A stretch of 64,000 bases of DNA from Paenibacillus camerounensis (GTDB lineage: Bacteria; Bacillota; Bacilli; Paenibacillales; Paenibacillaceae). The stretch lies in the NCBI RefSeq assembly GCF_000723885.1, contig NZ_CCDG010000026.1:1-64000 (forward strand), read 5' to 3'. Position 1 is the stretch's first letter, and each line of letters starts with the position of its first letter. A model generated the notes under the pieces. It saw only the letters and a list, made by a program, of their open reading frames with translations. It searched no databases and had not been told where the DNA came from. Below, piece after piece: positions 52,186 through 60,979 of this stretch. Position numbers and translations under genes: made by a program.

Positions 52186-53880
52186 ATGAAAAGAATGAAG
52201 CCACTGGCACTAAGCGGTTTATTAGCCTTATCACTTTTGGTTACAGCATGCGGAGGCTCAGGTTCTCCTAACGGTAATGCGGGCAATGCCGCATCACCGT
52301 CACCGGATACAGCCGGAGCGGACAGCGGGAAGCTGGATCAGGCCGTATGGTTCTCCAGCATTGATTTCTGGAATCCCCCGGCCGCCTGGAACACAGATCC
52401 GAAGTCAGTGCAGGGCGCAATTTCAGAAGCAACCGGCTTGAGCTTTGAATTCAACATTCCGGCCCAGGACGGTGATACGAAGCTGAATCTGATGCTCGTA
52501 TCCGGCAAGGATTTTCCTGATGTGCTGACGGTTACGAATGATGTGATGGTGAAGAAGCTGATCCAGTCGGATAAGGTGTGGGACCTGGAAGAATTCCTGA
52601 CCAAATACGATCCGGAATCCCACATTCTTAAAGACTTTCCGGCTGACGTAAAAGCAGTGGTTGAAGAGCGTGACGGCGGCTTCTATTCCTACCCGAGCCA
52701 TATCAATTCAGCAGATGCCCGCAGCGTCTACCCTCCTTCCGGTGAGTTCTACGTTGACCTGGTGGATTATGCCTCCAATCTGGGCATTATGGTAAACGGC
52801 AGCATTCTGGAGCAGATCGGCATGACACTTGAGGATATCCGTACCGAAGAAGGGCTGCTGGCTGCTTATGACAAAGCCAAAGGCCTTAAGGTGGACGGCA
52901 CACCGGTGATTCCGCTGCTGGTGGACGGCAAGGGCTATCAGGACACCACTCTCAAGTTCCTCCAGGACACCTTCGGTGCAATGGTTGTGGATAAAGACGG
53001 AACCTATAGGGATCTGCTGCTTGCTCCTGAAACCAAAGATGCTTTGTCTTTTCTGAATCAGTCCATGCGCAGCGGTTACTTTGAGCCGGGACAGATGACT
53101 GTCGACAACGCCGCAGTCAAGGCCGATGTCGCCTCCGGCCGGGTGTTCACCTTTATCGGAAATACCGCCAACACCTCATTCCAGCTTAACGATTACTGGC
53201 AGTCTTCAGGTCCCATCCTGTCCGCTGGCGGCAAAGCTCCGACATTGGATAAAAGTCAACGGGCCGGCGGCGGCTGGATGAAAACTCTGATTTCCAAGGA
53301 TACCAAATACCCTGAGAAGCTGGCTAAATGGCTCAGTTATATGACCAGCAAGGAAGGGATGATGCTGCATATTTACGGCTTTGAAGGTGAACATTACACT
53401 CTGGACGACAAAGGCTTGCTTGTCAAAACCGAAAAAGGTCTGAAGGACGCGGCAGATTATATGAATACAGCCGTCAGTGCGATCTGGCCGTTCCATCACA
53501 CTACCTTCTCTTATTCGGTACAGCAGCCTCCAACTGAGGAAACAGATAAGGAAGCTGTAACCGCCAATAAAGTCCAGGCAGCTTACGGTAAAGATAAGGA
53601 GACTCATATATACGACAGCTCCGCCCTGTCACTGCCAGCCGATCTCTTCCCTGCTAACAGCGATAACGCCAATATTGAAACACAGATCAAGGCTTATAAA
53701 GAAGCACAGATTGCCAAGATTGTGATGTCCAAAACAGATGATGAATTTAACCGGCTGTACGATGAGCTGATTGACCAGTTGAAGAAGCTGGGGATTGAAA
53801 AGCTGGATGCCGAGCGCAACCTGTATATTCAGCAGAAAAGCGATGAATACGGTGTTCATACCAAAGGTATCAATTCCTGA
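52186..53880 (+). CDS. Extracellular solute-binding lipoprotein (cluster 3)
   Basis: This 564-residue lipoprotein has its signal peptide ending at LVTAC (C22), a G/N/S/A linker, then an LplA-like binding domain starting near KLDQAVWFSSIDFWNPP. No calcium-type DPDxNG loop is seen, unlike the binding proteins of cluster 2, so its ligand probably differs. GGGGAGG precedes the start at about 14 nt. It lies between its regulator and permease genes, all in one direction. A structured gap follows it. Confidence 0.9.
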   Translation: MKRMKPLALSGLLALSLLVTACGGSGSPNGNAGNAASPSPDTAGADSGKLDQAVWFSSIDFWNPPAAWNTDPKSVQGAISEATGLSFEFNIPAQDGDTKLNLMLVSGKDFPDVLTVTNDVMVKKLIQSDKVWDLEEFLTKYDPESHILKDFPADVKAVVEERDGGFYSYPSHINSADARSVYPPSGEFYVDLVDYASNLGIMVNGSILEQIGMTLEDIRTEEGLLAAYDKAKGLKVDGTPVIPLLVDGKGYQDTTLKFLQDTFGAMVVDKDGTYRDLLLAPETKDALSFLNQSMRSGYFEPGQMTVDNAAVKADVASGRVFTFIGNTANTSFQLNDYWQSSGPILSAGGKAPTLDKSQRAGGGWMKTLISKDTKYPEKLAKWLSYMTSKEGMMLHIYGFEGEHYTLDDKGLLVKTEKGLKDAADYMNTAVSAIWPFHHTTFSYSVQQPPTEETDKEAVTANKVQAAYGKDKETHIYDSSALSLPADLFPANSDNANIETQIKAYKEAQIAKIVMSKTDDEFNRLYDELIDQLKKLGIEKLDAERNLYIQQKSDEYGVHTKGINS

Positions 53881-53903
53881 TAAGCAGCTGAACCAAAGAT
53901 AAA

Positions 53904-53938
53904 CAGGCTTGAGCCTGCGGCGGCACAACTGCGGCAGG
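53904..53938 (+). promoter_or_regulatory. Stem-loops after the cluster 3 binding-protein gene
   Basis: CAGGC-TTGA-GCCTG and an overlapping CCTGC...GCAGG pairing lie in the 87-bp gap between the binding protein and permease genes, with no T tract. Such hairpins commonly raise the amount of binding-protein mRNA relative to permeases; that is inferred here. Confidence 0.45.
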
Positions 53939-53967
53939 TGCAAGCCGGATTGGAGGAAGAAACCGGT

Positions 53968-54948
53968 ATGGCGACGATCGAACCAATAACTTCTGCTAAG
54001 AAGAAGAATAAGGCATCCCGCAAGCAAAAATCCTTCAGGCTCGGCTACGACTTCCGCACACAGCTGGAGCTCAAAACGATGCTGCTGCCTGCTGTGTTCC
54101 TGATCTTCCTGTTCGATTTCACACCGCTGTTCGGGCTGCTCATGGCCTTTAAAGATTTTGAGCCGGTTATGGGTATCAAAGGCATCTTTACAGCGGACTG
54201 GAACGGGATGGCCCATTTCAAAAGACTGTTTACCAATTTCCAGTTCTGGCCAATGATCCGCAACACCCTGGGCATTAACCTGCTTGGCGCAGCAGTCAGC
54301 ATTCCGTGCACCCTGCTGTTTGCCCTGCTGCTCAATGAAATCCGCAATTCCCGCTTCAAGGCGGTCGTCCAGACGGTCACTTACTTACCGCATTTTCTGT
54401 CCTGGGTCATATTCGGCGGGTTATTTATTACACTGCTGAACAGCGATGGCATCGTTAACTATGTACTGCTTCAACTGGGCTTCATCGACTCTCCTCTGCA
54501 ATTTTTGGCTGATCCGAAATATTTCTGGGGTGTCGCCATTGCGACGGGCCTGCTGAAGGACCTCGGCTGGGGTGCTATCCTGTACCTGGCCGCAATGGCC
54601 GGAGTGGACCAGAGCCTGCATGAGGCGGCGGCAATCGACGGCGCAGGTCGTTTTAAACGAATGCTCCATGTAACAATACCAGGTATTCTTCCGACACTGA
54701 TGGTACTTATTATTTTTGCTGTCAGCGGCATGCTGAATAACAACTTTACCCAGATTTATGTCTTGCAGAATACGCTAAATCTGCCTGCCAGCCAGGTTAT
54801 CGATACGTATGTTTATCAGACCGGACTTCTCAATTTTCAATTTTCGTCTGCGACCGCGATCGGTTTAACAAAGTCTGTCTTTGCTCTGGTCCTGCTGGTC
54901 GGGTCAAACTGGATATCTAACAAAATAACTAAAACCGGATTGTTCTAA
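53968..54948 (+). CDS. Carbohydrate ABC transporter permease, LplB type (cluster 3)
   Basis: This 326-residue permease is counted from the ATG at 53968, with GGAGG about 11 nt upstream; a GTG 30 bp earlier lacks support. A basic N-terminal tail (SAKKKNKASRKQK) precedes six TM helices. The loop HEAAAIDGAGRFKRMLHVTIPGI is typical. The gene ends 14 bp before the partner permease. Confidence 0.92.
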   Translation: MATIEPITSAKKKNKASRKQKSFRLGYDFRTQLELKTMLLPAVFLIFLFDFTPLFGLLMAFKDFEPVMGIKGIFTADWNGMAHFKRLFTNFQFWPMIRNTLGINLLGAAVSIPCTLLFALLLNEIRNSRFKAVVQTVTYLPHFLSWVIFGGLFITLLNSDGIVNYVLLQLGFIDSPLQFLADPKYFWGVAIATGLLKDLGWGAILYLAAMAGVDQSLHEAAAIDGAGRFKRMLHVTIPGILPTLMVLIIFAVSGMLNNNFTQIYVLQNTLNLPASQVIDTYVYQTGLLNFQFSSATAIGLTKSVFALVLLVGSNWISNKITKTGLF

Positions 54949-54962
54949 GGAGGAAATCGCTT

Positions 54963-55886
54963 ATGGTGGGCGGAAACCACGCCGGGGAGCGGCTGTTTAA
55001 CGGTTTAACCATTGCTATAATGATCCTGCTCATGATCATGACCGTGTATCCCTTCTGGTTTTCGGTCATTAGTTCATTTAACAGCGGAGGAGACTTACTC
55101 CGTGGTCCTGTGTTCCTCTGGCCGCGGGAATTCACTTTTGCCAGCTGGAAAGCGGTCTTGTCGGACCAGGGCATTCTGTACGCGGCCTGGATTACAGCCT
55201 CGCGGACTGTAATTGTTACAGCGGTATCCATTCTGTATACGTCGATGTTTGCCTATGCCTTCTCCCGTCCCTATTTGCGGCGCAAGGCCTTTTACATTAC
55301 GATCGGCTTCATCAGCATGTATTTCAGCGGCGGCCTGATTCCTTCCTATATGCTGATGAACTGGCTTGGATTATATGACAGCTACTGGGTCTATATCCTC
55401 CCTGCCCTGTTCGGCGGGTTCTGGAATGTCATTATTTTCAACGCCAACTACAAGGGCATTCCGGAAGCTTTATTTGAATCCGCCAAAATGGACGGGGCCA
55501 GCGAATACCGCATCTTCTTCCAGATTGTCCTGCCCTTATCCAAACCCGTACTGGCCGCATTGTCTGTCTTTACAGCCGTTAACATCTGGAACGACTACGG
55601 AGCGACGCTCTACTATACGCAGTCTACCGATCTGCAGACTCTGCAGTACTTAATTCTGCGGCTCATTCAGTCAAACCGTGCGGTTGAGAACATGATGAGC
55701 ATGAACAACGGCACCAATCTCGCTGTTGCCAATCTGCTTAATAATACCGGCGGAGTCGGTAACGTCACGGCACGAACGATTGAATTGGCCGCAATGGTTA
55801 TCGCCTCCCTGCCCATGATTATTCTGTACCCGTTTGCGCAGAAGTTCTTTGTTAAAGGGGTGCTGCTGGGCTCGGTAAAAGGATGA
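54963..55886 (+). CDS. Carbohydrate ABC transporter permease, LplC type (cluster 3)
   Basis: This 307-residue permease has six TM helices and the loop ESAKMDGASEYRIFFQIVLPL. Its ending, FFVKGVLLGSVKG, is shared with the other LplC-type proteins here. AAGGAGG precedes the ATG. It is the last gene of cluster 3 and is followed by a strong terminator. As in clusters 1 and 2, no ATPase gene follows. Confidence 0.93.
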   Translation: MVGGNHAGERLFNGLTIAIMILLMIMTVYPFWFSVISSFNSGGDLLRGPVFLWPREFTFASWKAVLSDQGILYAAWITASRTVIVTAVSILYTSMFAYAFSRPYLRRKAFYITIGFISMYFSGGLIPSYMLMNWLGLYDSYWVYILPALFGGFWNVIIFNANYKGIPEALFESAKMDGASEYRIFFQIVLPLSKPVLAALSVFTAVNIWNDYGATLYYTQSTDLQTLQYLILRLIQSNRAVENMMSMNNGTNLAVANLLNNTGGVGNVTARTIELAAMVIASLPMIILYPFAQKFFVKGVLLGSVKG

Positions 55887-55904
55887 TGGAGCTTTGGCAG
55901 CAGC

Positions 55905-55947
55905 AAAAGGAGCAGGAAACACCGTTACCGGTCTTCCTGCTCCTTTT
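55905..55947. terminator. Bidirectional terminator
   Basis: A perfect 14-bp stem, AAAAGGAGCAGGAA / TTCCTGCTCCTTTT, separates cluster 3 from the convergent TetR gene. Confidence 0.92.
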
Positions 55948-55953
55948 GCTTGC

Positions 55954-56562
55954 TTAACAATAAGCCTGCCGCGCCAATCCCCTCACAAATGTCCCTACAC
56001 TCTCCATGATGAACTCCTCCACTGTCAGGTTAGGGAAATGTTCACCTCCGGCTAAATCATTGAGAAACACTCCATAATTCATAGAAATGAAAGAATAGGC
56101 CTGCATCTGCGCGTTGGTCTCGATCAGCTTACCCTGAGCGGTCATCTCCATAAAATAACGGGTCAAAATCTCAATGAATTGCTTCGGGTGCTTGATCGTG
56201 CGCTCACGAAAGCCCGGCAGATGATCTGCTTCTTTTACACTGATCATAATCATTTTGCGGTTACGGTTCATGATCTCATGGTAAGTCCGGCTGATCAGCA
56301 GCAGATCAGTTTCCAGCTCCCACACCAGCTTTTCATTGAACAGTCTGGTCATTTCCTCCGCATAATGAAACCGGTCAAAGGCTGTCTCCAGCAGGTTTTG
56401 CTTACTTCCGAAATGGCGGAACAGCGTCTTCTCGCTCAACCCGGCGGCAGCGGCAATCTCCTGGGTGGTTACCCCCTTATAGCCCTTGCTTGCCATCAGA
56501 TCAATCGCAGCCAGCAGCAGCTTATCACCGGTACTTGTAGCAGCGTTGCTTCCTTCAATCAT
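55954..56562 (-). CDS. TetR-family repressor of the adjacent MFS pump
   Basis: This 202-residue protein has an N-terminal helix-turn-helix (about 15-60: VTTQEIAAAAGLSEKTLFRHFGSKQNLLETAF) and a helical C-terminal domain. The ATG at 56562 has AGGTGG 5 nt upstream; a GTG three codons earlier is possible. It lies 16 bp after the MFS gene and is transcribed with it, so it probably represses its own operon through the palindrome at 58031-58048. Confidence 0.9.
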   Translation of the reverse strand: MIEGSNAATSTGDKLLLAAIDLMASKGYKGVTTQEIAAAAGLSEKTLFRHFGSKQNLLETAFDRFHYAEEMTRLFNEKLVWELETDLLLISRTYHEIMNRNRKMIMISVKEADHLPGFRERTIKHPKQFIEILTRYFMEMTAQGKLIETNAQMQAYSFISMNYGVFLNDLAGGEHFPNLTVEEFIMESVGTFVRGLARQAYC

Positions 56563-56578
56563 TATTTCCACCTCATGA

Positions 56579-57979
56579 TTATAGTCTGGCAGTTCCCGTC
56601 CGTTCAGCTGTGGCCTTATCAGATCCGCGCCCGAATGGAACGAAATATAGGGAAGCCATGATTGCCACCAGCAACGCCAGGGCTAAGAAAATATTACTGT
56701 ATACAAAAGCGGCGTCATTCCGGGGAATCGGATTAAACCTTATCGTTGTTGTGCCGAGATCGAGAATTTTGCCTATTGCCGCCGTAGATACCGCTCCTGC
56801 AATAAAGTTTAACATGGAGAACAGGCCCATCCCAATCCCGACCTGCTCCTTGGATAAGGTACGGGATATGGTGTTTGATAAAGCAATCTGCATAAAGGAT
56901 TGGCCGAGCACAGTGAAGATCAGCGAGACGGCAACGAACACAGGCAGCATACCCGCAACCGTAGACAGGCAGATAAAGCCAAAGATCAGCAGGGCTGCTG
57001 CCGCGGTTAAAAGAAATGAATTCCCTTTTTCATCAGCCAGCCTGCCCCCTTTACGTCCCATATATGCCGTGATAAGCGCAGCTGGCAGCATAATCAGTCC
57101 GATGACAGCCGGTGACAGACCGTTTAGCTGTGACAGGAGCTGGGGCGTAATGAACGGAGTACTGAAGCTGATGGCAGTCAATACAAAGGCAATAGCCAGA
57201 CCGGAGGTATAAGCTTTATTCTGGAAAACAACCGGATCAATGAACGGATGAGCTGCATAGCGGATGCGTAATACGAACAGTACCAGCAGAACAAATCCGA
57301 TTACAGCATACCAGGCCCCTCCATTAGTTAAGCCAAGCAGCAGTACAGCAACGGTCCCTGCTAACAGAACACCGCCAATGAAGTCCATTTTGCTGTCCGA
57401 ACCTTTTTCATCGTCCAGGTATTTACGGTAGAACGGCAACGTGAACAAGGCAAGCAGCGGAATGGCGAAAAGCACCTGCCAGCTCCACACCGTAGACACA
57501 AACCCGGCAATAATCGGGCCGATTGCAGAGCCAAGCGCTATTCCGATGGCTGAAGTCCCCAGTGCGCGCCCGCGCTTTTCAGGGGAGAAATAACGGATCG
57601 GGATAATCATTGCCAGCGCCGGTATAACAGATGCCCCGACGGCCTGCAGCAGACGCGCCACGATCATCATCCAGTACTCGGTGGACACGATTCCCACTAA
57701 GGAACCCGCCGCTAAAAAGATCAGGCCGAACGTAAGCAGATTCTTCAGGCTGTATTTGTCCGTCAGCTTGCCAAAGGTAACAGTGCCGATTGCATATACA
57801 ATCAGATAGCCTGATACCATCCAGCTTACCTGTGACGGCGACAGCAGAAATTGCTTGCTGATCACCGGAAGCACTACGTTAAACATCGTTCCGTTCATCA
57901 CCGAGATGATCAGAGTAAATACAAGAATACGCATTAGCCGCTCGCCGTTATTTGCGGGTGCGCTGCTCTTTGTCTGCAT
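56579..57979 (-). CDS. MFS multidrug-type efflux transporter (DHA2, TetL-like)
   Basis: This 466-residue integral membrane protein has about 14 hydrophobic helices, as in TetK/TetL-type proton antiporters. Features are FNVVLPVISKQF at TM1, the loop motif GKLTDKYSLKN, and motif C-like GIALGSAIGPIIAG in helix 5. It should export a drug or other small compound. The substrate cannot be predicted from sequence. It is followed by its TetR regulator and preceded by a consensus promoter with an operator. Confidence 0.9.
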   Translation of the reverse strand: MQTKSSAPANNGERLMRILVFTLIISVMNGTMFNVVLPVISKQFLLSPSQVSWMVSGYLIVYAIGTVTFGKLTDKYSLKNLLTFGLIFLAAGSLVGIVSTEYWMMIVARLLQAVGASVIPALAMIIPIRYFSPEKRGRALGTSAIGIALGSAIGPIIAGFVSTVWSWQVLFAIPLLALFTLPFYRKYLDDEKGSDSKMDFIGGVLLAGTVAVLLLGLTNGGAWYAVIGFVLLVLFVLRIRYAAHPFIDPVVFQNKAYTSGLAIAFVLTAISFSTPFITPQLLSQLNGLSPAVIGLIMLPAALITAYMGRKGGRLADEKGNSFLLTAAAALLIFGFICLSTVAGMLPVFVAVSLIFTVLGQSFMQIALSNTISRTLSKEQVGIGMGLFSMLNFIAGAVSTAAIGKILDLGTTTIRFNPIPRNDAAFVYSNIFLALALLVAIMASLYFVPFGRGSDKATAERTGTARL

Positions 57980-58030
57980 TGTAGGGCCTCTTTTCTATAA
58001 AATAAACCTGCCGTTCCCGGCTCGATCGAC

Positions 58031-58086
58031 TGTCAGTACTGACTGACATTTAAGCGAATCATAACTCGCTTCTGTTTTTTTGTCAA
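58031..58086 (-). promoter_or_regulatory. Sigma-A promoter with TetR operator for the MFS-tetR operon
   Basis: On the minus strand TTGACA (58081-58086), a 17-bp spacer and TATGAT (58058-58063) form a near-perfect vegetative promoter. Just after the expected transcription start is TGTCAGTACTGACTGACA (58031-58048), with the perfect core TCAGTACTGA at 58033-58042. A repressor bound there would block the strong promoter. Confidence 0.8.
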
Positions 58087-58137
58087 AGGTGAATATCCCC
58101 GCTGCATGCTTAACACAGCTCCGTCTGCTCTTATATT

Positions 58138-58166
58138 AAAAGACCTGCCTGAATGGCAGGTCTTTT
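58138..58166. terminator. Terminator after the SDR gene
   Basis: A perfect 12-bp stem, AAAAGACCTGCC / GGCAGGTCTTTT, with a 5-nt loop lies 24 bp after the SDR stop codon on the minus strand, where the left arm supplies the terminal Ts. Confidence 0.88.
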
Positions 58167-58189
58167 TCATAGTATGAACCTATTCCAGA

Positions 58190-59221
58190 TCAGCTTATAA
58201 TTCCGAACCTGATCATGCTATCAATGGAAGCAAGGATAGCCTCTTCCTTATTGGCAGCCGGCTTCCAGCCAAGCAGCTTCTTTGCCTTTTCATTACTAAC
58301 AGTACGGCTCATCTTTAACAGCAGGGAAGCCTCCTGAGCCTGTTTGTTGAAGATCCCCCCCAAGGTGATTACCCAATCAGGCAGTGTTTTTCCAGAAATC
58401 TTTTCCGCAATGCCGCTTCGTTTACTCCGTAACAGTGCAGCAATCTGGGGCATGGAGATTTGACCGTCTGCCGATGCTATAAAACGTTGCCCGCTCGCAT
58501 CAGGACTGGTCATTGCACGTATGTGCAAATCAGCTACATCCCTGACATCCACCACATTGAGCGGGATGTTCGGAACAGCTTTCATCGATCCATCCAATAA
58601 ATGCTTCAACAGCCCGAAGCTGCCTGAGACATGCTCGCTTAAGGCCGGGCCCAGGATCGCCACAGGATTAATTACAGCAAACTCCAGATTTCCGCCCTCC
58701 TTTTCAATGAAATCCCAAGCTGCTCGTTCTGCTAACAGCTTTGATTTCTCATACGCGGATAAGCCCTTTTCCTCCGGATTTGTCCAGTCTGCCTCCGTTG
58801 TCACCTTGCCCGGAGTTTTATTGCTGAAGCCCACTGCTCCAAAATTAGAAGTCATTACAACACGCTTTACACCTGCGTTACGCGCAGCCTTTAGTACACG
58901 GATAATACCCTCCACCGCAGGGCGGATCACTTCACGCTCATCTTTGGGTATTGTGAAAAAGACTGGAGAAGCCACACTTAATACGTAATCGCAGCCCTTC
59001 ATCGCTTCGTCCCAATGATCATCTTTGGACAAATCCGCCTCCACAAAGGCAAGATTTCCGTAGGAGGTAACTCCGTTAGTCTTTAATAGATCAATCACTT
59101 TATTGCTGCGGCTTAATGAGCGGAGCGTTGTTTTCACGTTATACCCTTGCTGTAATAATTGAAAAATAATTTGTGCGCCGACAAATCCGCTGCCTCCCGT
59201 TACCATTACCGTCGCTGACAT
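58190..59221 (-). CDS. NAD(P)-dependent extended SDR (dihydroflavonol-4-reductase-like)
   Basis: This 343-residue protein has the Rossmann dinucleotide motif GGSGFVG at 9-15, a catalytic-type YEKSK (AYEKSKLLAE) and the upstream MTSNF segment. It belongs with dihydroflavonol reductase-like and aldehyde-reducing extended SDRs. The substrate is unknown; bacterial members often reduce aldehydes or ketones under stress. It is divergent from a MerR-family gene, with a MerR-type promoter between them. Confidence 0.87.
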   Translation of the reverse strand: MSATVMVTGGSGFVGAQIIFQLLQQGYNVKTTLRSLSRSNKVIDLLKTNGVTSYGNLAFVEADLSKDDHWDEAMKGCDYVLSVASPVFFTIPKDEREVIRPAVEGIIRVLKAARNAGVKRVVMTSNFGAVGFSNKTPGKVTTEADWTNPEEKGLSAYEKSKLLAERAAWDFIEKEGGNLEFAVINPVAILGPALSEHVSGSFGLLKHLLDGSMKAVPNIPLNVVDVRDVADLHIRAMTSPDASGQRFIASADGQISMPQIAALLRSKRSGIAEKISGKTLPDWVITLGGIFNKQAQEASLLLKMSRTVSNEKAKKLLGWKPAANKEEAILASIDSMIRFGIIS

Positions 59222-59282
59222 CTGCTGTTCCTCCTCTAAGTTTGTTAACCGCTTGAATAATATCTAACGGTGATTTACACTC

Positions 59283-59313
59283 ATGCTAATACCTAGAGTT
59301 ATATCGAGGTCAA
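59283..59313 (-). promoter_or_regulatory. MerR-type promoter with 19-bp spacer for the SDR gene
   Basis: On the minus strand TTGACC (59308-59313) and TAGCAT (59283-59288) are 19 bp apart, longer than the usual 17. The spacer holds a dyad, ACCTnGAnnTAnnTCnAGGT (59291-59310). This is the typical arrangement where a MerR protein twists the DNA to activate. Confidence 0.7.
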
Positions 59314-59350
59314 GCATATTCAGTAAATAAAAATAAAGGAGCTCTATAAC

Positions 59351-59794
59351 ATGACATATTCTATCAAGGATGTAGCAGAAATTTTCAACCTGTCCATCTA
59401 TACGATCCGTTTTTACGATAAAGAAGGACTGCTGCCGTTTGTTTCACGAAATAAAGCGGGCCGGCGGGTATTCACAGAATCAGACCTGTACCTGATCCGC
59501 ACCATCTGTTGTCTGAAAGATACAGGAATGGAGATTAAGGCCATCAGAAATTATGTTGATTTTGTTATGCAGGGTGCAGACACCATTGATCCCCGAAAAA
59601 GCCTGCTGTTGGAGCACCGGGCAAAAATCCTAAGGGATATAGAGAATCTTACACAAAACCTCAACCAGGTTGATTCCAAGCTCGAAATCTATGCTTCCCC
59701 TAAGGCTGCCGATATTGTTAAAGAGCAGATCCGTTTCGTGGAAGAGGAAAAACGTGCGAACGGCCTACCCAGTCCATATGCTGCACAAAAATAA
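59351..59794 (+). CDS. MerR-family transcriptional regulator
   Basis: This 147-residue protein has a winged helix-turn-helix (1-70: IKDVAEIFNLSIYTIRFYDKEGLLP and RRVFTESDLYLI) followed by a long coiled-coil (about 85-120) for dimerisation and a short C-terminal tail without metal-binding cysteines. It is divergent from the SDR gene and probably controls it. AAAGGAG precedes the ATG. Confidence 0.9.
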   Translation: MTYSIKDVAEIFNLSIYTIRFYDKEGLLPFVSRNKAGRRVFTESDLYLIRTICCLKDTGMEIKAIRNYVDFVMQGADTIDPRKSLLLEHRAKILRDIENLTQNLNQVDSKLEIYASPKAADIVKEQIRFVEEEKRANGLPSPYAAQK

Positions 59795-59834
59795 CGCGCC
59801 TGAGGAAGAAAAATGCTCCTCCAGCAGGGCGCGT
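59794..59834 (-). terminator. Terminator between MerR and YitT genes
   Basis: ACGCGCC pairs with GGCGCGT, extended by CTGAGGA/TCCTCCAG-like pairing. On the minus strand it runs into TTATTTTTG. It starts at the last base of the MerR stop codon and lies 11 bp after the YitT stop. Confidence 0.65.
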
Positions 59835-59844
59835 CATATGATAA

Positions 59845-60717
59845 TTAGTGAATGTCTTTCTTTTTAAAGTTACCGCCCTTAACCTCAGCCACATCGTACA
59901 CTACGACAAAAGCACCCGGGTCAATTTCATGGATGATATCTTTAATCTTGCTTTCTTCCAGACGGTTAATGACACAGGTAATTTCTTTGAACTGCTCATT
60001 GGAGTAGCCGCCGTATGCATCAGTATAGGTTGCTCCCCGGCCAAGCCGGTCGCGGATGGTTTCGACCATGACTTCAGGCTGGTTGGTAATAATTTTGAAC
60101 GTTTTGGAGCCGCTCAGACCTTCCTCTACGATATGTATAACTTTTGAAGCAATAAAATAAGCGAGTGCCGACAGGATCGCCCCCTGCAGACCAAACACGG
60201 TTGACACGACAATGAACACAAAGGTGTTCAGGAACAGGATCAGGTCACTCGTACCAAAAGGCAGCTTCCGTGACAGCAGCACAGCCAGCATATCAATCCC
60301 GTCGAGCGCCCCGCCGTTACGCAAAGCTAGACCCATCCCGAAACCGATAATAATCCCGCCGACTACCGTAACCAGCAGGGTATCCCCCTGAATAATCGTC
60401 GGTACGTGATGCATCAGGACCGTGCCGACCGCTAATGAAGCTATACCTAGGATGGAATAAAGGGCAAAGCTTTTGCCGATCTGCTTATAACCGAGCCACA
60501 CAAAAGGGATATTAATAACCGCAATCAGCAGCCCCAGCGGAAGACCGAACAATTGCGAGCCCACGATACTTAGACCTGTCACGCCTCCGTCAGAGACATT
60601 ATTGGGAATTAACACAGCTTCCAGACCATACGCAGCGATCATAGCCCCGATGGTTACTAATGCCGCCTTTGAAAAAACCTTTAGCTTATTCGATTTCGGC
60701 TGTCTTCTTACATTCAT
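59845..60717 (-). CDS. YitT-family membrane protein
   Basis: This 290-residue protein is counted from MNVRRQPKSNK, with GGGGA 6 nt upstream; an ATG 16 codons earlier is less likely. About five TM helices include the YitT feature IPNNVSDGGVTGLSIVG. A soluble C-terminal DUF2179 domain (about 200-290: FKIITNQPEVMVETIRDRLGRG) follows. The function of the family is not established; a transport role is often suggested. Confidence 0.88.
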   Translation of the reverse strand: MNVRRQPKSNKLKVFSKAALVTIGAMIAAYGLEAVLIPNNVSDGGVTGLSIVGSQLFGLPLGLLIAVINIPFVWLGYKQIGKSFALYSILGIASLAVGTVLMHHVPTIIQGDTLLVTVVGGIIIGFGMGLALRNGGALDGIDMLAVLLSRKLPFGTSDLILFLNTFVFIVVSTVFGLQGAILSALAYFIASKVIHIVEEGLSGSKTFKIITNQPEVMVETIRDRLGRGATYTDAYGGYSNEQFKEITCVINRLEESKIKDIIHEIDPGAFVVVYDVAEVKGGNFKKKDIH

Positions 60718-60979
60718 AAAACTTCCCCGTTTCTGAATAAATTTACCTCTTACAAAAAAGCTCACAGAAACCAGTCTATAATATTTATCACTTTCTTAGC
60801 AAATGGCAGGGCCGTTCTGGCAAAAGAGCAGCGGCTTGGGGGGCACCAGACGGAGAGTGTTTGGGTAAAGGACAACAGCAGCATGGTTCACTGTGCCCGG
60901 TGGCGGTTATCGTTACATAGAACGGCTTTTGGTGACACATCCTAAGCTAGAGTCTGCACATCGAAAGGAGATTATCCAA

